Of a stretch of DNA of 64,000 nt, positions 19,500-32,463 are shown piece by piece (positions within the stretch are counted from its first letter, which is position 1; each line of letters starts with the position of its first letter). A model generated the notes under the pieces. The model did no database searches and was not told the DNA's origin. It worked only from the letters and a program-made list of their open reading frames with translations. Source of the DNA: Siphonodentalium dalli (taxonomy: Eukaryota; Mollusca; Scaphopoda; Gadilida; Siphonodentaliidae); NCBI GenBank assembly GCA_032622095.1, contig CP136061.1, positions 121,654,754 through 121,718,753 of the forward strand, in the 5' to 3' direction. The translations under genes and the position numbers were made by a program.

Positions 19500-22400
19500 G
19501 TGACCGCTCGATCTATCGACTTGGGGATTGGAACTATGGTACATTCGGGTCCATTCTACACGATAGTGCATATCCCATCACGCTCGGACCCACAGGGGCG
19601 GTCCGGTCGGCGGGTGTTAATTTCGGCGTTTTTGCGTACATTTATAGCGAATTCGGCAGCAGCGTATGGGTTAATTTATTCACTTACGCTGCAGCTAGCG
19701 ACTTGTCCGATCGCCCATGGATGCATAGGGGTATTCACTTCATGATATATGTCCATTTCCGTGGTCAGGCAGTCAGGGGAGGTGCGATCGGCGCCTTTTT
19801 GGATTTCCCGTACCTGGCGGAAACGGCCGCCAGTCAGGGGTTAACAGTGCCGTGACCGCTCGATCTATCGACTTGGGGATTGGAACTATGGTATATTCGG
19901 GTCCATTCTACACGTTAGTGCAAACCCCATCACGCTTGGATCCATAGGGGCGGTCCGGTCGGCGGGTGTTAATTTCGGCATTTTTGCGTACATTTATAGC
20001 GAATTCGGCAGCAGCGTATGGGTTAATTTATTCACTTCCGCTGCAGCTAGCGACTTGTCCGATCGCCCATGGATGCATATAGGTATTCACTTCATGATAT
20101 AAAGTCCATTTCCGTGGTCAGGCAGTCAGGGGAGGTGTGATCGGCGCCTTTTTGGATTTCACGTACCTGGCGGAAACGGCCGCCAGTCAGGGGTTAACAG
20201 TGCCGAGACCGCTCGATCTATCGACTTGGGGTTTGGAACTATGCTACAATCGGGTCCATTCTACACGTTAGTGCAAACCCCATCACGCTCGGATCCATAG
20301 GGGCGGTCCGGTCGGCGGGTGTTAATTTCGGCATTTTTGCGTACATTTATAGCGAATTCGGCAGCAGCGTATGGGTTAATTTATTCACTTCCGCTGCAGC
20401 TAGCGACTTGTCCGATCGCCCATGGATGCATATGGGTATTCACTTCATGATATAATGTCCATTTCCGTGGTCAGGCAGTCAGGGGAGGTGCGGTCGGCGC
20501 CTTTTCGGATTTCCCGTACCTGGCGGAAACGGCCGCCAGTCAGGGGTTAACAGTGCCGTGACCGCTCGAGCTATCGACTTGGGGATTGGAACTATGGTAC
20601 ATTCGGGTCCATTCTACACGATAGTGCATACTCCATCGCGCTCGGACCCACAGGGGCGGTCCGGTCGGCGGGTGTTAATTTCGGCGTTTTTGCGTACATT
20701 TATAGCGAATTCGGCAGCAGCGTATGGGTTAATTTATTCACTTCCGCTGCAGCTAGCGACTTGTCCGATCGCCCATGGATGCATATGGGTATTCACTTCA
20801 TGATATAAAGTCCATTTCCGTGGTCAGGCAGTCAGGGGAGGTGCGGTCGGCGCCTTTTTGGATTTCACGTACCTGGCGGAAACGGCCGCCAGTCAGGGGT
20901 TAACAGTGCCGAGACCGCTCGATCTATCGACTTGGGGTTTGGAACTATGCTACAATCGGGTCCATTCTACACGTTAGTGCAAACCCCATCACGCTCGGAT
21001 CCATAGGGGCGGTCCGGTCGGCGGGTGTTAATTTCGGCATTTTTGCGTACATTTATAGCGAATTCGGCAGCAGCGTATGAGTTAATTTATTCACTTCCGC
21101 TGCAGCTAGCGACTTGTCCGATCGCCCATGGATGCATAGGGGTATTCACTTCATGATATAATGTCCATTTCCGTGGTCAGGCAGTCAGGGGAGGTGCGGT
21201 CGGCGCCTTTTCGGATTTCCCGTACCTGGCGGAAACGGCCGCCAGTCAGGGGTTAACAGTGCCGTGACCGCTCGAGCTATCGACTTGGGGATTGGAACTA
21301 TGGTACATTCGGGTCCATTCTACACGATAGTGCATACCCCATCGCGCTCGGACCCACAGGGGCGGTCCGGTCGGCGGGTGTTAATTTCGGCGTTTTTGCG
21401 TACATTTATAGCGAATTCGGCAGCAGCGTATGGGTTAATTTATTCACTTCCGCTGCAGCTAGCGACTTGTCCGATCGCCCATGGATGCATATGGATATTC
21501 ACTTCATGATATAAAGTCCATTTCCGTGGTCAGGCAGTCAGGGGAGGTGCGGTCGGCGCCTTTTTGGATTTCTCGTACCTGGCGGAAACGGCCGCCAGTC
21601 AGGGGTTAACAGTGCCGTGACCGCTCGAGCTATCGACTTGGGGATTGGAACTTTGGTACATTCGGGTCCATTCTACACGATAGTGCAAACCCCATCTCGC
21701 TCGGACCCCTGGGGGCGGTCCGGTCGGCGGGTGTTAATTTCGTCGTTTTTGCGTACATTTATAGCGAATTCGGCAGCAGCGTATGGGTTAATTTATTCAC
21801 TTCCGCTGCAGCTAGCGACTTGTCCGATCGCCCATGGATGCATAGGGGTATTCACTTCATGATATAATGTCCATTTCCGTGGTCAGGCAGTCAGGGGAGG
21901 TGCGGTCGGCGCCTTTTTGGATTTCCCGTACCTGGCGGAAACGGCCGCCAGTCAGGGGTTAACAGTGCCGTGACCGCTCGAGCTATCGACTTGGGGGTTG
22001 GAACTATGGTACATTCGGGTCCATTCTACACGATAGTGCATACCCCATCACGCTCGGACCCACAGGGGCGGTCCGGTCGGCGGGTGTTAATTTCGGCGTT
22101 TTTGCGTACATTTATAGCGAATTCGGCAGCAGCGTATGGGTTAATTTATTCACTTCCACTGCAGCTAGCGACTTGTCCGATCGCCCATGGATGCATATGG
22201 GTATTCACTTCATGATATAAAGTCCATTTCCGTGGTCAGGCAGTCAGGGGAGGTGCGGTCGGCGCTTTTTTGGATTTCTCGTACCTGGCGGAAACGGCCG
22301 CCAGTCAGGGGTTAACAGTGCCGTGACCGCTCGAGCTATCGACTTGGGGATTGGAACTTTGGTACATTCGGGTCCATTCTACACGATAGTGCAAACCCCA

Positions 22401-25146
22401 TCTCACTCGCACCCCTGGGGGCGGTCCGGTCGGCGGGTGTTAATTTCGTCGTTTTTGCGTACATTTATAGCGAATTCGGCAGCAGCGTATGGGTTAATTT
22501 ATTCACTTCCGCTGCAGCTAGCGACTTGTCCGATCTCCCATGGATGCATAGGGGTATTCACTTCATGATATAATGTCCATTTCCGTGGTCAGGCAGTCAG
22601 GGGAGGTGCGGTCGGCGCCTTTTTGGATTTACCGTACCTGGCGGAAACGGCCGCCAGTCAGGGGTTAACAGTGCCGTGACCGCTCGAGCTATCGACTTGG
22701 GGATTGGAACTATGGTACATTCGGGTCCATTCTACACGATAGTGCATACCCCATCACGCTCGGACCCACAGGGGCGGTCCGGTCGGCGGGTGTTAATTTC
22801 GGCGTTTTTGCGTACATTTATAGCGAATTCGGCAGCAGCGTATGGGTTAATTTATTCACTTCCGCTGCAGCTAGCGACTTGTCCGATCGCCCATGGATGC
22901 ATATGGGTATTCACTTCATGATATAATGTCCATTTCCGTGGTCAGGCAGTCAGGGGAGGTGCGGTCGGCGCCTTTTTGGATTTCTCGTACCTGGCGGAAA
23001 CGGCCGCCAGTCAGGGGTTAACAGTGCCGTGACCGCTCGAGCTATCGACTTGGGGATTGGAACTTTGGTACATTCGGGTCCATTCTACACGATAGTGCAA
23101 ACCCCATCTCGCTCGGACCCCTGGGGGCGGTCCGGTCGGCGGGTGTTAATTTCGTCGTTTTTGCGTACATTTATAGCGAATTCGGCAGCAGCGTATGGGT
23201 TAATTTATTCACTTCCGCTGCAGCTAGCGACTTGTCCGATCGCCCATGGATGCATAGGGGTATTCACTTCATGATATAATGTCCATTTCCGTGGTCAGGC
23301 AGTCAGGGGAGGTGCGGTCGGCGCCTTTTTGGATTTCCCGTACCTGGCGGAAACGGCCGCCAGTCAGGGGTTAACAGTGCCGTGACCGCTCGAGCTATCG
23401 ACTTGGGGGTTGGAACTATGGTACATTCGGGTCCATTCTACACGATAGTGCATACCCCATCACGCTCGGACCCACAGGGGCGGTCCGGTCGGCGGGTGTT
23501 AATTTCGGCGTTTTTGCGTACATTTATAGCGAATTCGGCAGCAGCGTATGGGTTAATTTATTCACTTCCACTGCAGCTAGCGACTTGTCCGATCGCCCAT
23601 GGATGCATATGGGTATTCACTTCATGATATAAAGTCCATTTCCGTGGTCAGGCAGTCAGGGGAGGTGCGGTCGGCGCTTTTTTGGATTTCTCGTACCTGG
23701 CGGAAACGGCCGCCAGTCAGGGGTTAACAGTGCCGTGACCGCTCGAGCTATCGACTTGGGGATTGGAACTTTGGTACATTCGGGTCCATTCTACACGATA
23801 GTGCAAACCCCATCTCACTCGCACCCCTGGGGGCGGTCCGGTCGGCGGGTGTTAATTTCGTCGTTTTTGCGTACATTTATAGCGAATTCGGCAGCAGCGT
23901 ATGGGTTAATTTATTCACTTCCGCTGCAGCTAGCGACTTGTCCGATCTCCCATGGATGCATAGGGGTATTCACTTCATGATATAATGTCCATTTCCGTGG
24001 TCAGGCAGTCAGGGGAGGTGCGGTCGGCGCCTTTTTGGATTTACCGTACCTGGCGGAAACGGCCGCCAGTCAGGGGTTAACAGTGCCGTGACCGCTCGAG
24101 CTATCGACTTGGGGATTGGAACTATGGTACATTCGGGTCCATTCTACACGATAGTGTATACCCCATCACGCTCGGACCCACAGGGGCGGTCCGGTCGGCG
24201 GGTGTTAATTTCGGCGTTTTTGCGTACATTTATAGCGAATTCGGCAGCAGCGTATGGGTTAATTTATTCACTTTCGCTGCAGCTAGCGACTTGTCCGATC
24301 GCCCATGGATGCATATGGGTATTCACTTCATGATATAAAGTCCATTTCCGTGGTCAGGCAGTCAGGGGAGGTGCGGTCGGCGCCTTTTTGGATTTCTCGT
24401 ACCTGGCGGAAACGGCCGCCAGTCAGGGGTTAACAGTGCCGTGACCGCTCGAGCTATCGACTTGGGGATTGGAACTTTGGTACATTCGGGTCCATTCTAC
24501 ACGATAGTGCAAACCCCATCTCGCTCGGACTCCTGGGGGTGGTCCGGTCGGCGGGTGTTAATTTCGTCGTTTTTGCGTACATTTATAGCGAATTCGGCAG
24601 CAGCGTATGGGTTAATTTATTCACTTCCGCTGCAGCTAGCGACTTGTCCGATCGCCCATGGATGCACAGGGGTATTCACTTCATGATATAATGTCCATTT
24701 CCGTGGTCAGGCAGTCAGGGGAGGTGTGGTCGGCGCCTTTTTGGATTTCCCGTACCTGGCGGAAACGGCCGCCAGTCAGGGGTTAACAGTGCCGTGACCG
24801 CTCGAGCTATCGACTTGGGGATTGGAACTATGGTACATTCGGGTCCATTCTACACGATAGTGCATACCCCATCACGCTCGGACCCACAGGGGCGGTCCGG
24901 TCGGCGGGTGTTAATTTCGGCGTTTTTGCGTACATTTATAGCGAATTCGGCAGCAGCGTATGGGTTAATTTATTCACTTCTGCTGCAGCTAGCGACTTGT
25001 CCGATCGCCCATGGATGCATAGGGGTATTCACTTCATGATATAATGTCCATTTCCGTGGTCAGGCAGTCAGGGGAGGTGCGGTCGGCGCCTTTTTGGATT
25101 TCCCGTACCTGGCGGAAACGGCCGCCAGTCAGGGGTTAACAGTGCC
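19500..25146 (+). repeat. Higher-order repeat unit 1 (16 monomers, 5,647 bp)
   Basis: The monomer at 19500 carries private variants (GCTCGATCTATCG, GCATATCCCATC, CACTTACGCTGC) that recur exactly 5,647 bases later at 25147. The following monomers also match in order (19853 with 25500, 20558 with 26205, 21264 with 26911). Within the unit the tetramer 21617-23028 is repeated at 23029-24440, a 1,412-base sub-unit marked by CTCACTCGCACCCC and CGATCTCCCATGG. Confidence 0.9.
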
Positions 25147-28100
25147 GTGACCGCTCGATCTATCGACTTGGGGATTGGAACTATGGTACATTCGGGTCCA
25201 TTCTACACGATAGTGCATATCCCATCACGCTCGGACCCACAGGGGCGGTCCGGTCGGCGGGTGTTAATTTCGGCGTTTTTGCGTACATTTATAGCGAATT
25301 CGGCAGCAGCGTATGGGTTAATTTATTCACTTACGCTGCAGCTAGCGACTTGTCCGATCGCCCATGGATGCATAGGGGTATTCACTTCATGATATATGTC
25401 CATTTCCGTGGTCAGGCAGTCAGGGGAGGTGCGGTCGGCGCCTTTTTGGATTTCCCGTACCTGGCGGAAACGGCCGCCAGTCAGGGGTTAACAGTGCCGT
25501 GACCGCTCGATCTATCGACTTGGGGATTGGAACTATGGTATATTCGGGTCCATTCTACACGTTAGTGCAAACCCCATCACGCTTGGATCCATAGGGGCGG
25601 TCCGGTCGGCGGGTGTTAATTTCGGCATTTTTGCGTACATTTATAGCGAATTCGGCAGCAGCGTATGGGTTAATTTATTCACTTCCGCTGCAGCTAGCGA
25701 CTTGTCCGATCGCCCATGGATGCATATAGGTATTCACTTCATGATATAAAGTCCATTTCCGTGGTCAGGCAGTCAGGGGAGGTGTGATCGGCGCCTTTTT
25801 GGATTTCACGTACCTGGCGGAAACGGCCGCCAGTCAGGGGTTAACAGTGCCGAGACCGCTCGATCTATCGACTTGGGGTTTGGAACTATGCTACAATCGG
25901 GTCCATTCTACACGTTAGTGCAAACCCCATCACGCTCGGATCCATAGGGGCGGTCCGGTCGGCGGGTGTTAATTTCGGCATTTTTGCGTACATTTATAGC
26001 GAATTCGGCAGCAGCGTATGGGTTAATTTATTCACTTCCGCTGCAGCTAGCGACTTGTCCGATCGCCCATGGATGCATATGGGTATTCACTTCATGATAT
26101 AATGTCCATTTCCGTGGTCAGGCAGTCAGGGGAGGTGCGGTCGGCGCCTTTTCGGATTTCCCGTACCTGGCGGAAACGGCCGCCAGTCAGGGGTTAACAG
26201 TGCCGTGACCGCTCGAGCTATCGACTTGGGGATTGGAACTATGGTACATTCGGGTCCATTCTACACGATAGTGCATACCCCATCGCGCTCGGACCCACAG
26301 GGGCGGTCCGGTCGGCGGGTGTTAATTTCGGCGTTTTTGCGTACATTTATAGCGAATTCGGCAGCAGCGTATGGGTTAATTTATTCACTTCCGCTGCAGC
26401 TAGCGACTTGTCCGATCGCCCATGGATGCATATGGGTATTCACTTCATGATATAAAGTCCATTTCCGTGGTCAGGCAGTCAGGGGAGGTGCGGTCGGCGC
26501 CTTTTTGGATTTCACGTACCTGGCGGAAACGGCCGCCAGTCAGGGGTTAACAGTGCCGAGACCGCTCGATCTATCGACTTGGGGTTTGGAACTATGCTAC
26601 AATCGGGTCCATTCTACACGTTAGTGCAAACCCCATCACGCTCGGATCCATAGGGGCGGTCCGGTCGGCGGGTGTTAATTTCGGCATTTTTGCGTACATT
26701 TATAGCGAATTCGGCAGCAGCGTATGGGTTAATTTATTCACTTCCGCTGCAGCTAGCGACTTGTCCGATCGCCCATGGATGCATAGGGGTATTCACTTCA
26801 TGATATAATGTCCATTTCCGTGGTCAGGCAGTCAGGGGAGGTGCGGTCGGCGCCTTTTCGGATTTCCCGTACCTGGCGGAAACGGCCGCCAGTCAGGGGT
26901 TAACAGTGCCGTGACCGCTCGAGCTATCGACTTGGGGATTGGAACTATGGTACATTCGGGTCCATTCTACACGATAGTGCATACCCCATCGCGCTCGGAC
27001 CCACAGGGGCGGTCCGGTCGGCGGGTGTTAATTTCGGCGTTTTTGCGTACATTTATAGCGAATTCGGCAGCAGCGTATGGGTTAATTTATTCACTTCCGC
27101 TGCAGCTAGCGACTTGTCCGATCGCCCATGGATGCATATGGATATTCACTTCATGATATAAAGTCCATTTCCGTGGTCAGGCAGTCAGGGGAGGTGCGGT
27201 CGGCGCCTTTTTGGATTTCTCGTACCTGGCGGAAACGGCCGCCAGTCAGGGGTTAACAGTGCCGTGACCGCTCGAGCTATCGACTTGGGGATTGGAACTT
27301 TGGTACATTCGGGTCCATTCTACACGATAGTGCAAACCCCATCTCGCTCGGACCCCTGGGGGCGGTCCGGTCGGCGGGTGTTAATTTCGTCGTTTTTGCG
27401 TACATTTATAGCGAATTCGGCAGCAGCGTATGGGTTAATTTATTCACTTCCGCTGCAGCTAGCGACTTGTCCGATCGCCCATGGATGCATAGGGGTATTC
27501 ACTTCATGATATAATGTCCATTTCCGTGGTCAGGCAGTCAGGGGAGGTGCGGTCGGCGCCTTTTTGGATTTCCCGTACCTGGCGGAAACGGCCGCCAGTC
27601 AGGGGTTAACAGTGCCGTGACCGCTCGAGCTATCGACTTGGGGGTTGGAACTATGGTACATTCGGGTCCATTCTACACGATAGTGCATACCCCATCACGC
27701 TCGGACCCACACGGGCGGTCCGGTCGGCGGGTGTTAATTTCGGCGTTTTTGCGTACATTTATAGCGAATTCGGCAGCAGCGTATGGGTTAATTTATTCAC
27801 TTCCACTGCAGCTAGCGACTTGTCCGATCGCCCATGGATGCATATGGGTATTCACTTCATGATATAAAGTCCATTTCCGTGGTCAGGCAGTCAGGGGAGG
27901 TGCGGTCGGCGCTTTTTTGGATTTCTCGTACCTGGCGGAAACGGCCGCCAGTCAGGGGTTAACAGTGCCGTGACCGCTCGAGCTATCGACTTGGGGATTG
28001 GAACTTTGGTACATTCGGGTCCATTCTACACGATAGTGCAAACCCCATCTCGCTCGCACCCCTGGGGGCGGTCCGGTCGGCGGGTGTTAATTTCGTCGTT

Positions 28101-29489
28101 TTTGCGTACATTTATAGCGAATTCGGCAGCAGCGTATGGGTTAATTTATTCACTTCCGCTGCAGCTAGCGACTTGTCCGATCTCCCATGGATGCATAGGG
28201 GTATTCACTTCATGATATAATGTCCATTTCCGTGGTCAGGCAGTCAGGGGAGGTGCGGTCGGCGCCTTTTTGGATTTACCGTACCTGGCGGAAACGGCCG
28301 CCAGTCAGGGGTTAACAGTGCCGTGACCGCTCGAGCTATCGACTTGGGGATTGGAACTATGGTACATTCGGGTCCATTCTACACGATAGTGCATACCCCA
28401 TCACGCTCGGACCCACAGGGGCGGTCCGGTCGGCGGGTGTTAATTTCGGCGTTTTTGCGTACATTTATAGCGAATTCGGCAGCAGCGTATGGGTTAATTT
28501 ATTCACTTTCGCTGCAGCTAGCGACTTGTCCGATCGCCCATGGATGCATATGGGTATTCACTTCATGATATAAAGTCCATTTCCGTGGTCAGGCAGTCAG
28601 GGGAGGTGCGGTCGGCGCCTTTTTGGATTTCTCGTACCTGGCGGAAACGGCCGCCAGTCAGGGGTTAACAGTGCCGTGACCGCTCGAGCTATCGACTTGG
28701 GGATTGGAACTTTGGTACATTCGGGTCCATTCTACACGATAGTGCAAACCCCATCTCGCTCGGACTCCTGGGGGCGGTCCGGTCGGCGGGTGTTAATTTC
28801 GTCGTTTTTGCGTACATTTATAGCGAATTCGGCAGCAGCGTATGGGTTAATTTATTCACTTCCGCTGCAGCTAGCGACTTGTCCGATCGCCCATGGATGC
28901 ACAGGGGTATTCACTTCATGATATAATGTCCATTTCCGTGGTCAGGCAGTCAGGGGAGGTGCGGTCGGCGCCTTTTTGGATTTCCCGTACCTGGCGGAAA
29001 CGGCCGCCAGTCAGGGGTTAACAGTGCCGTGACCGCTCGAGCTATCGACTTGGGGATTGGAACTATGGTACATTCGGGTCCATTCTACACGATAGTGCAT
29101 ACCCCATCACGCTCGGACCCACAGGGGCGGTCCGGTCGGCGGGTGTTAATTTCGGCGTTTTTGCGTACATTTATAGCGAATTCGGCAGCAGCGTATGGGT
29201 TAATTTATTCACTTCCGCTGCAGCTAGCGACTTGTCCGATCGCCCATGGATGCATATGGGTATTCACTTCATGATATAAAGTCCATTTCCGTGGTCAGGC
29301 AGTCAGGGGAGGTGCGGTCGGCGCCTTTTTGGATTTCTCGTACCTGGCGGAAACGGCCGCCAGTCAGGGGTTAACAGTGCCGTGACCGCTCGAGCTATCG
29401 ACTTGGGGATTGGAACTTTGGTACATTCGGGTCCATTCTACACGATAGTGCAAACCCCATCTCGCTCGGACCCCTGGGGGCGGTCCGGT
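25147..29489 (+). repeat. Higher-order repeat unit 2, short by one tetramer
   Basis: Repeats the monomer order of unit 1 from 25147. Only one tetramer (27264-28675) is present where unit 1 has two, so the 24088-24794 monomers correspond to 28323-29029. The last monomer (29382) is of the second type and breaks off at about 29489. Confidence 0.85.
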
Positions 29490-29534
29490 CGGGTGCGGTC
29501 GGGTGCGGTCGGGTGCGGTCGGGTGCGGTCGGGT
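29481..29534. repeat. Decamer repeat at satellite edge
   Basis: CGGTCCGGTC is followed by four exact GGGTGCGGTC decamers and a partial fifth. It grows out of the GGTCCGGTCGG word of the last monomer, so it looks like local slippage at the array end. Confidence 0.95.
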
Positions 29535-30750
29535 TTTAGTAGGACCCCTCATGCATGGAGGTTAAAGTAAGCCATATTTGAGCAATAATATTGTCAACTT
29601 CGGTACCAACGCGTATACATGTAGTTTGTCATGGTGAGTATAAAAATGGAGACTATCGTAAGCCATCGTATTTAAATTCGTTCCTGTTTATCCAAGGTCA
29701 TGGCAACTCCCCAGTTATATATTCTGGTTTCACGGCTCGTACTGGGACGGCGTAGTAACTCTATCAGATCATGCTCTGTCAGTATGATGACACATGTATA
29801 TATGTCTCCCAGTGGAGATATAAATAAGCCATGTGATCCGCGTTCTCATTCTGTTGCCTTTGTCACTAAACAGGCGATACCCTCCTCTATAAATGCTAAC
29901 GATGTTATGTGCTGATGCCATTTGGTATTATTAATTGCTTCGTTACATGAATACTCGGTGCATAAAACGGACCATTGAATCATAATGTCAACATCATTGT
30001 TCGTGACATTTACTAGCTATAATGAGCTGATCGGCTGTCGAGCTCGCTGTTGTTATCTGATCAATTCTCAATAATTACACTCAATATTAGGGTGCATAAA
30101 CACGATGCATCAACGGGTTAGTCATTGTGTGTTATATAGTATAGACAGGGCCAGGAAGCTACGTCACTAATGTTAAACAGTCGCTTCAGACGTTCGGATG
30201 GCTGGTATTTGGAACACATGTATGGGATGATTTAGATATTTGTCACAGGAGTTATTGTATACGAATGAAAGGGATTATGTGCATTTTATTTTAAATGGTT
30301 GAGGTGTGTTTGGTGTCCAAAATTGGGGGAACAATCGATACCTACATGTATTTTCCATGTTAATATCAGTTATAAATAAGAGTTTTGAACGGTTACTATT
30401 TTTTTAGTGAGCATTGTAAATTTCCACAGCCCATGTACTAGTATACATGTATATCCATCAGACAAACGTGTATGTTTTAAACAAATTTAAAATCCAATCC
30501 GTTAGAGATCTGCTTGGTGACGTAGGTCCTGGCACTGTTATAAATGGCCGTGGATATTTGGAGCCGTAGGTATAGCCATGAGCCTTAACTCTACAGTGTG
30601 GCACCATTCGGTCTCATTTGATCACGCCATAATTGTAGCGGGGTAACGTTACAAGAGCTATATTTCAACTAAACTATCTGAAAACAAAACTAGCTCGCCA
30701 ATGAGAGTTAACAGACGCAGATATATATCTATTATATATTTTGGAAGATC
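29535..30750. other. No recognisable feature (about 1.2 kb)
   Basis: Unique-looking AT-rich DNA without a convincing frame or repeat. Confidence 0.45.
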
Positions 30751-30790
30751 TGTGTGTGTGTGTGTGTGTGTATCTGTGTGTGTGTGTGTT
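30751..30790. repeat. (TG)n microsatellite
   Basis: TG dinucleotides with one TATC interruption at 30771-30774. Confidence 0.97.
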
Positions 30791-31540
30791 CGCGATGAAC
30801 TCGAAAACGGCCCAGCCGATTTCGATGAAACTTGGTATGTGGGGGTATTTTCGGCCGGGTGTGGCATGGGCCTATTAATTTTCAGATCCGAGGTCAACTT
30901 TTCACGTGCCGAGGTCAAATCTGTTTTACGCTGTGTTACGGGACTTTCATTTGAGTTCGGTGCTTACAAATCGATTCGAAACAGCGCGAATAATAAAATG
31001 CCAGTCATAATAATGAGACTGTGAGAATCTTTCGTGTTTCCTCTTTCCAACGATATATAATGCGTATGTATCCGTTTTAGTTATCTGCCTCAATTATCAA
31101 GAAGAAGTGGTACTATCTTCCATCAGGATAAAAACAATGCGTAACTTCTATGACGTTGTTAGAGGTCATAACGTTAGATCACGTTAACGCTTAACCGGCC
31201 GATGCATTTGACTGTTTCAGACGTCTTGGCGATATATCGGGCACCGATGGTAATTTATCTTTACGTTGAAACTTGATAATTAATGAGCGTGTGTATATGA
31301 GGCGCGTTTATATACTTGAGTGGAAATCAAATCGGGTTAAACTGGCGGATTTTTACGGACGAAATTTGATGCATAGGGTATCTCGGTATCGATTTCCCGG
31401 TATCCGCTGGGCCGATTTCCACCATGTTTGGGGTGTTGGTGTTTAACCCCCACCTGACCTTGACCTTCAAAATGGTCAATTCAAGGTCAAAGCCCGGACG
31501 AAGTCGGGTCACCTTCTAGTATATATATATTTATAACATG
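30791..31540. other. Dispersed repeat-like segment with GACCTTGACCTT words
   Basis: 30808-30920 (CCCAGCCGATTTCGATGAA, GAGGTCAACTTTTCACG) and 31405-31510 (GGGCCGATTTCCACCATG, TGACCTTGACCTTCAA, TTCAAGGTCAAAG) are diverged copies in the same orientation. Such GACCTTGACCTT blocks are very common in mollusc genomes (from memory). The sequence between them has no feature. Confidence 0.45.
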
Positions 31541-31723
31541 ACCATACCCTTATTCCATTCAATAAACACATTCTATACATTGTGATATGCAACGTTCGCT
31601 GCATAACAGGAAATAGTGCCAGGACACCTTCTACTTCCGGATTATCGTCTGTTTACATTCCGTACGCTACGTATCAAAACACTATGGCTTCCAATATTTT
31701 TCCAACAAACTCTAATGCATGAA
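31541..31723. other. Short non-coding stretch
   Basis: Nothing recognised. Confidence 0.3.
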
Positions 31724-31980
31724 GCAAGCCTTGAAATAAGGTGTATGTCATTTGCAGAATGAGGTCCCCAGGGTGTGAATTTAGTGATGCTACCCCGCAT
31801 AGCGGGCTAGCATCACCAAATTCACCCTGTGTGAACCTCATTCTGCTGAGGTGTAAGCAGAATGAGGTCCCTAGAGGGTGAATTTGGTTATGCTAGCCCA
31901 CTATGCGGGGTAGCATCACTAAATTCACCCTCTGGGTACCTCATTCTGCAAATGACAGACACCCTATTTCAAGGCTTGGC
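31724..31980. repeat. Compound palindrome: hairpin made of hairpins
   Basis: The outer arms GCAAGCCTTGAAATAAGGTG (31724 on) and their complement (to 31980) enclose two internal hairpins. In each, CAGAATGAGGT plus TGAATTTRGT-type sequence and GCTAGCCC/ATGCGGGG mirror themselves around ATAGCGG or CTATGCGG. The unit from CAGAATGAGGTCC to its complement is therefore present twice in tandem as well as inverted. Confidence 0.85.
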
Positions 31981-32020
31981 ATGAAGATTTATTTCATTAA
32001 ATATACGCCACCTCAAATGG
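31981..32020. other. Short spacer
   Basis: Nothing recognised. Confidence 0.3.
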
Positions 32021-32190
32021 GTCTGTATTTATCTGGGATATGTCTTTATTTATCTGGGATATGTCTTTATTTATCTGGGATATTTCTTTATTTGGGATAT
32101 TTCTTTATTTATCTGGGATATTTCTTTATTTATCTGGGATATTTATTTATTTATCTGGGATATTTATTTATTTATCTGGGATATTTCTTT
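32021..32190. repeat. 21-bp minisatellite, about eight copies
   Basis: TTTATTTATCTGGGATAT units with a TGTC or TTTC linker. One copy is shortened near 32090. The tandem repeat makes an artefactual LYLSGI/FIYLGY peptide, which I reject as coding. Confidence 0.95.
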
Positions 32191-32318
32191 ACGCGAGCAA
32201 ACAACGCATAGTTACGTGAAATGTGAGCGCATGTGTCATAGAAGCTTATGCTAGTTTCACGTCCCATTTGTTCATTTAAGTATGTTTTATCGATATTTTG
32301 GATCATGTAATAAATAGA
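32191..32318. other. Short non-coding stretch
   Basis: Nothing recognised. Confidence 0.3.
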
Positions 32319-32463
32319 ATCTACAACTCGTCCCCAGTTTATAGCGGATTTTACAAAACGAGTCCAGTAAATTAGGTCTGCACCTCGCCAAAGACTCGGT
32401 CCAGACCTAATTTACTGGACTCATTTTGTAAATTCCGCTATAAACTGGGGACGAGTTATAGAT
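32319..32463. repeat. 145-bp hairpin
   Basis: Arms: ATCTACAACTCGTCCCCAG at the left, inverted at 32445-32463. The match continues through GTCCAGTAAATTAGGTCTG to a loop near 32390. Confidence 0.9.

Larger units (their letters stand above)
19033..29489 (+). repeat. 353-bp satellite array with higher-order repeats
   Basis: About 30 head-to-tail monomers, marked by the phrase CCGCTCGAGCTATCGACTTG or variants; phase positions are 19147, 19500, 19853, 20206, 20558, 20911, 21264 and then every 353 bases to 29382. Monomers alternate between two types (ACTATGGTACATT with CCCACAGGGG; ACTTTGGTACATT with CCCCTGGGGG) from about 21264. Each monomer holds an 81-codon open stretch, but the frame is kept by homogenisation and has no start context or domain, so I do not call it a gene. 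The first monomer is strongly diverged. The array ends inside a monomer at GGTCCGGTCGG, where it passes into a decamer repeat. Confidence 0.97.

Noticed and set aside
19500-29274. Series of 81-codon frames, one per satellite monomer, starting MTARAIDLG
   Set aside because: They begin at GTG, are conserved only as far as the DNA monomers are homogenised, show no domain, and the corresponding stretch of several monomers is interrupted.
31903-32211. 102-codon frame with LYLSGI/FIYLGY repeats
   Set aside because: Translation of the 21-bp minisatellite.
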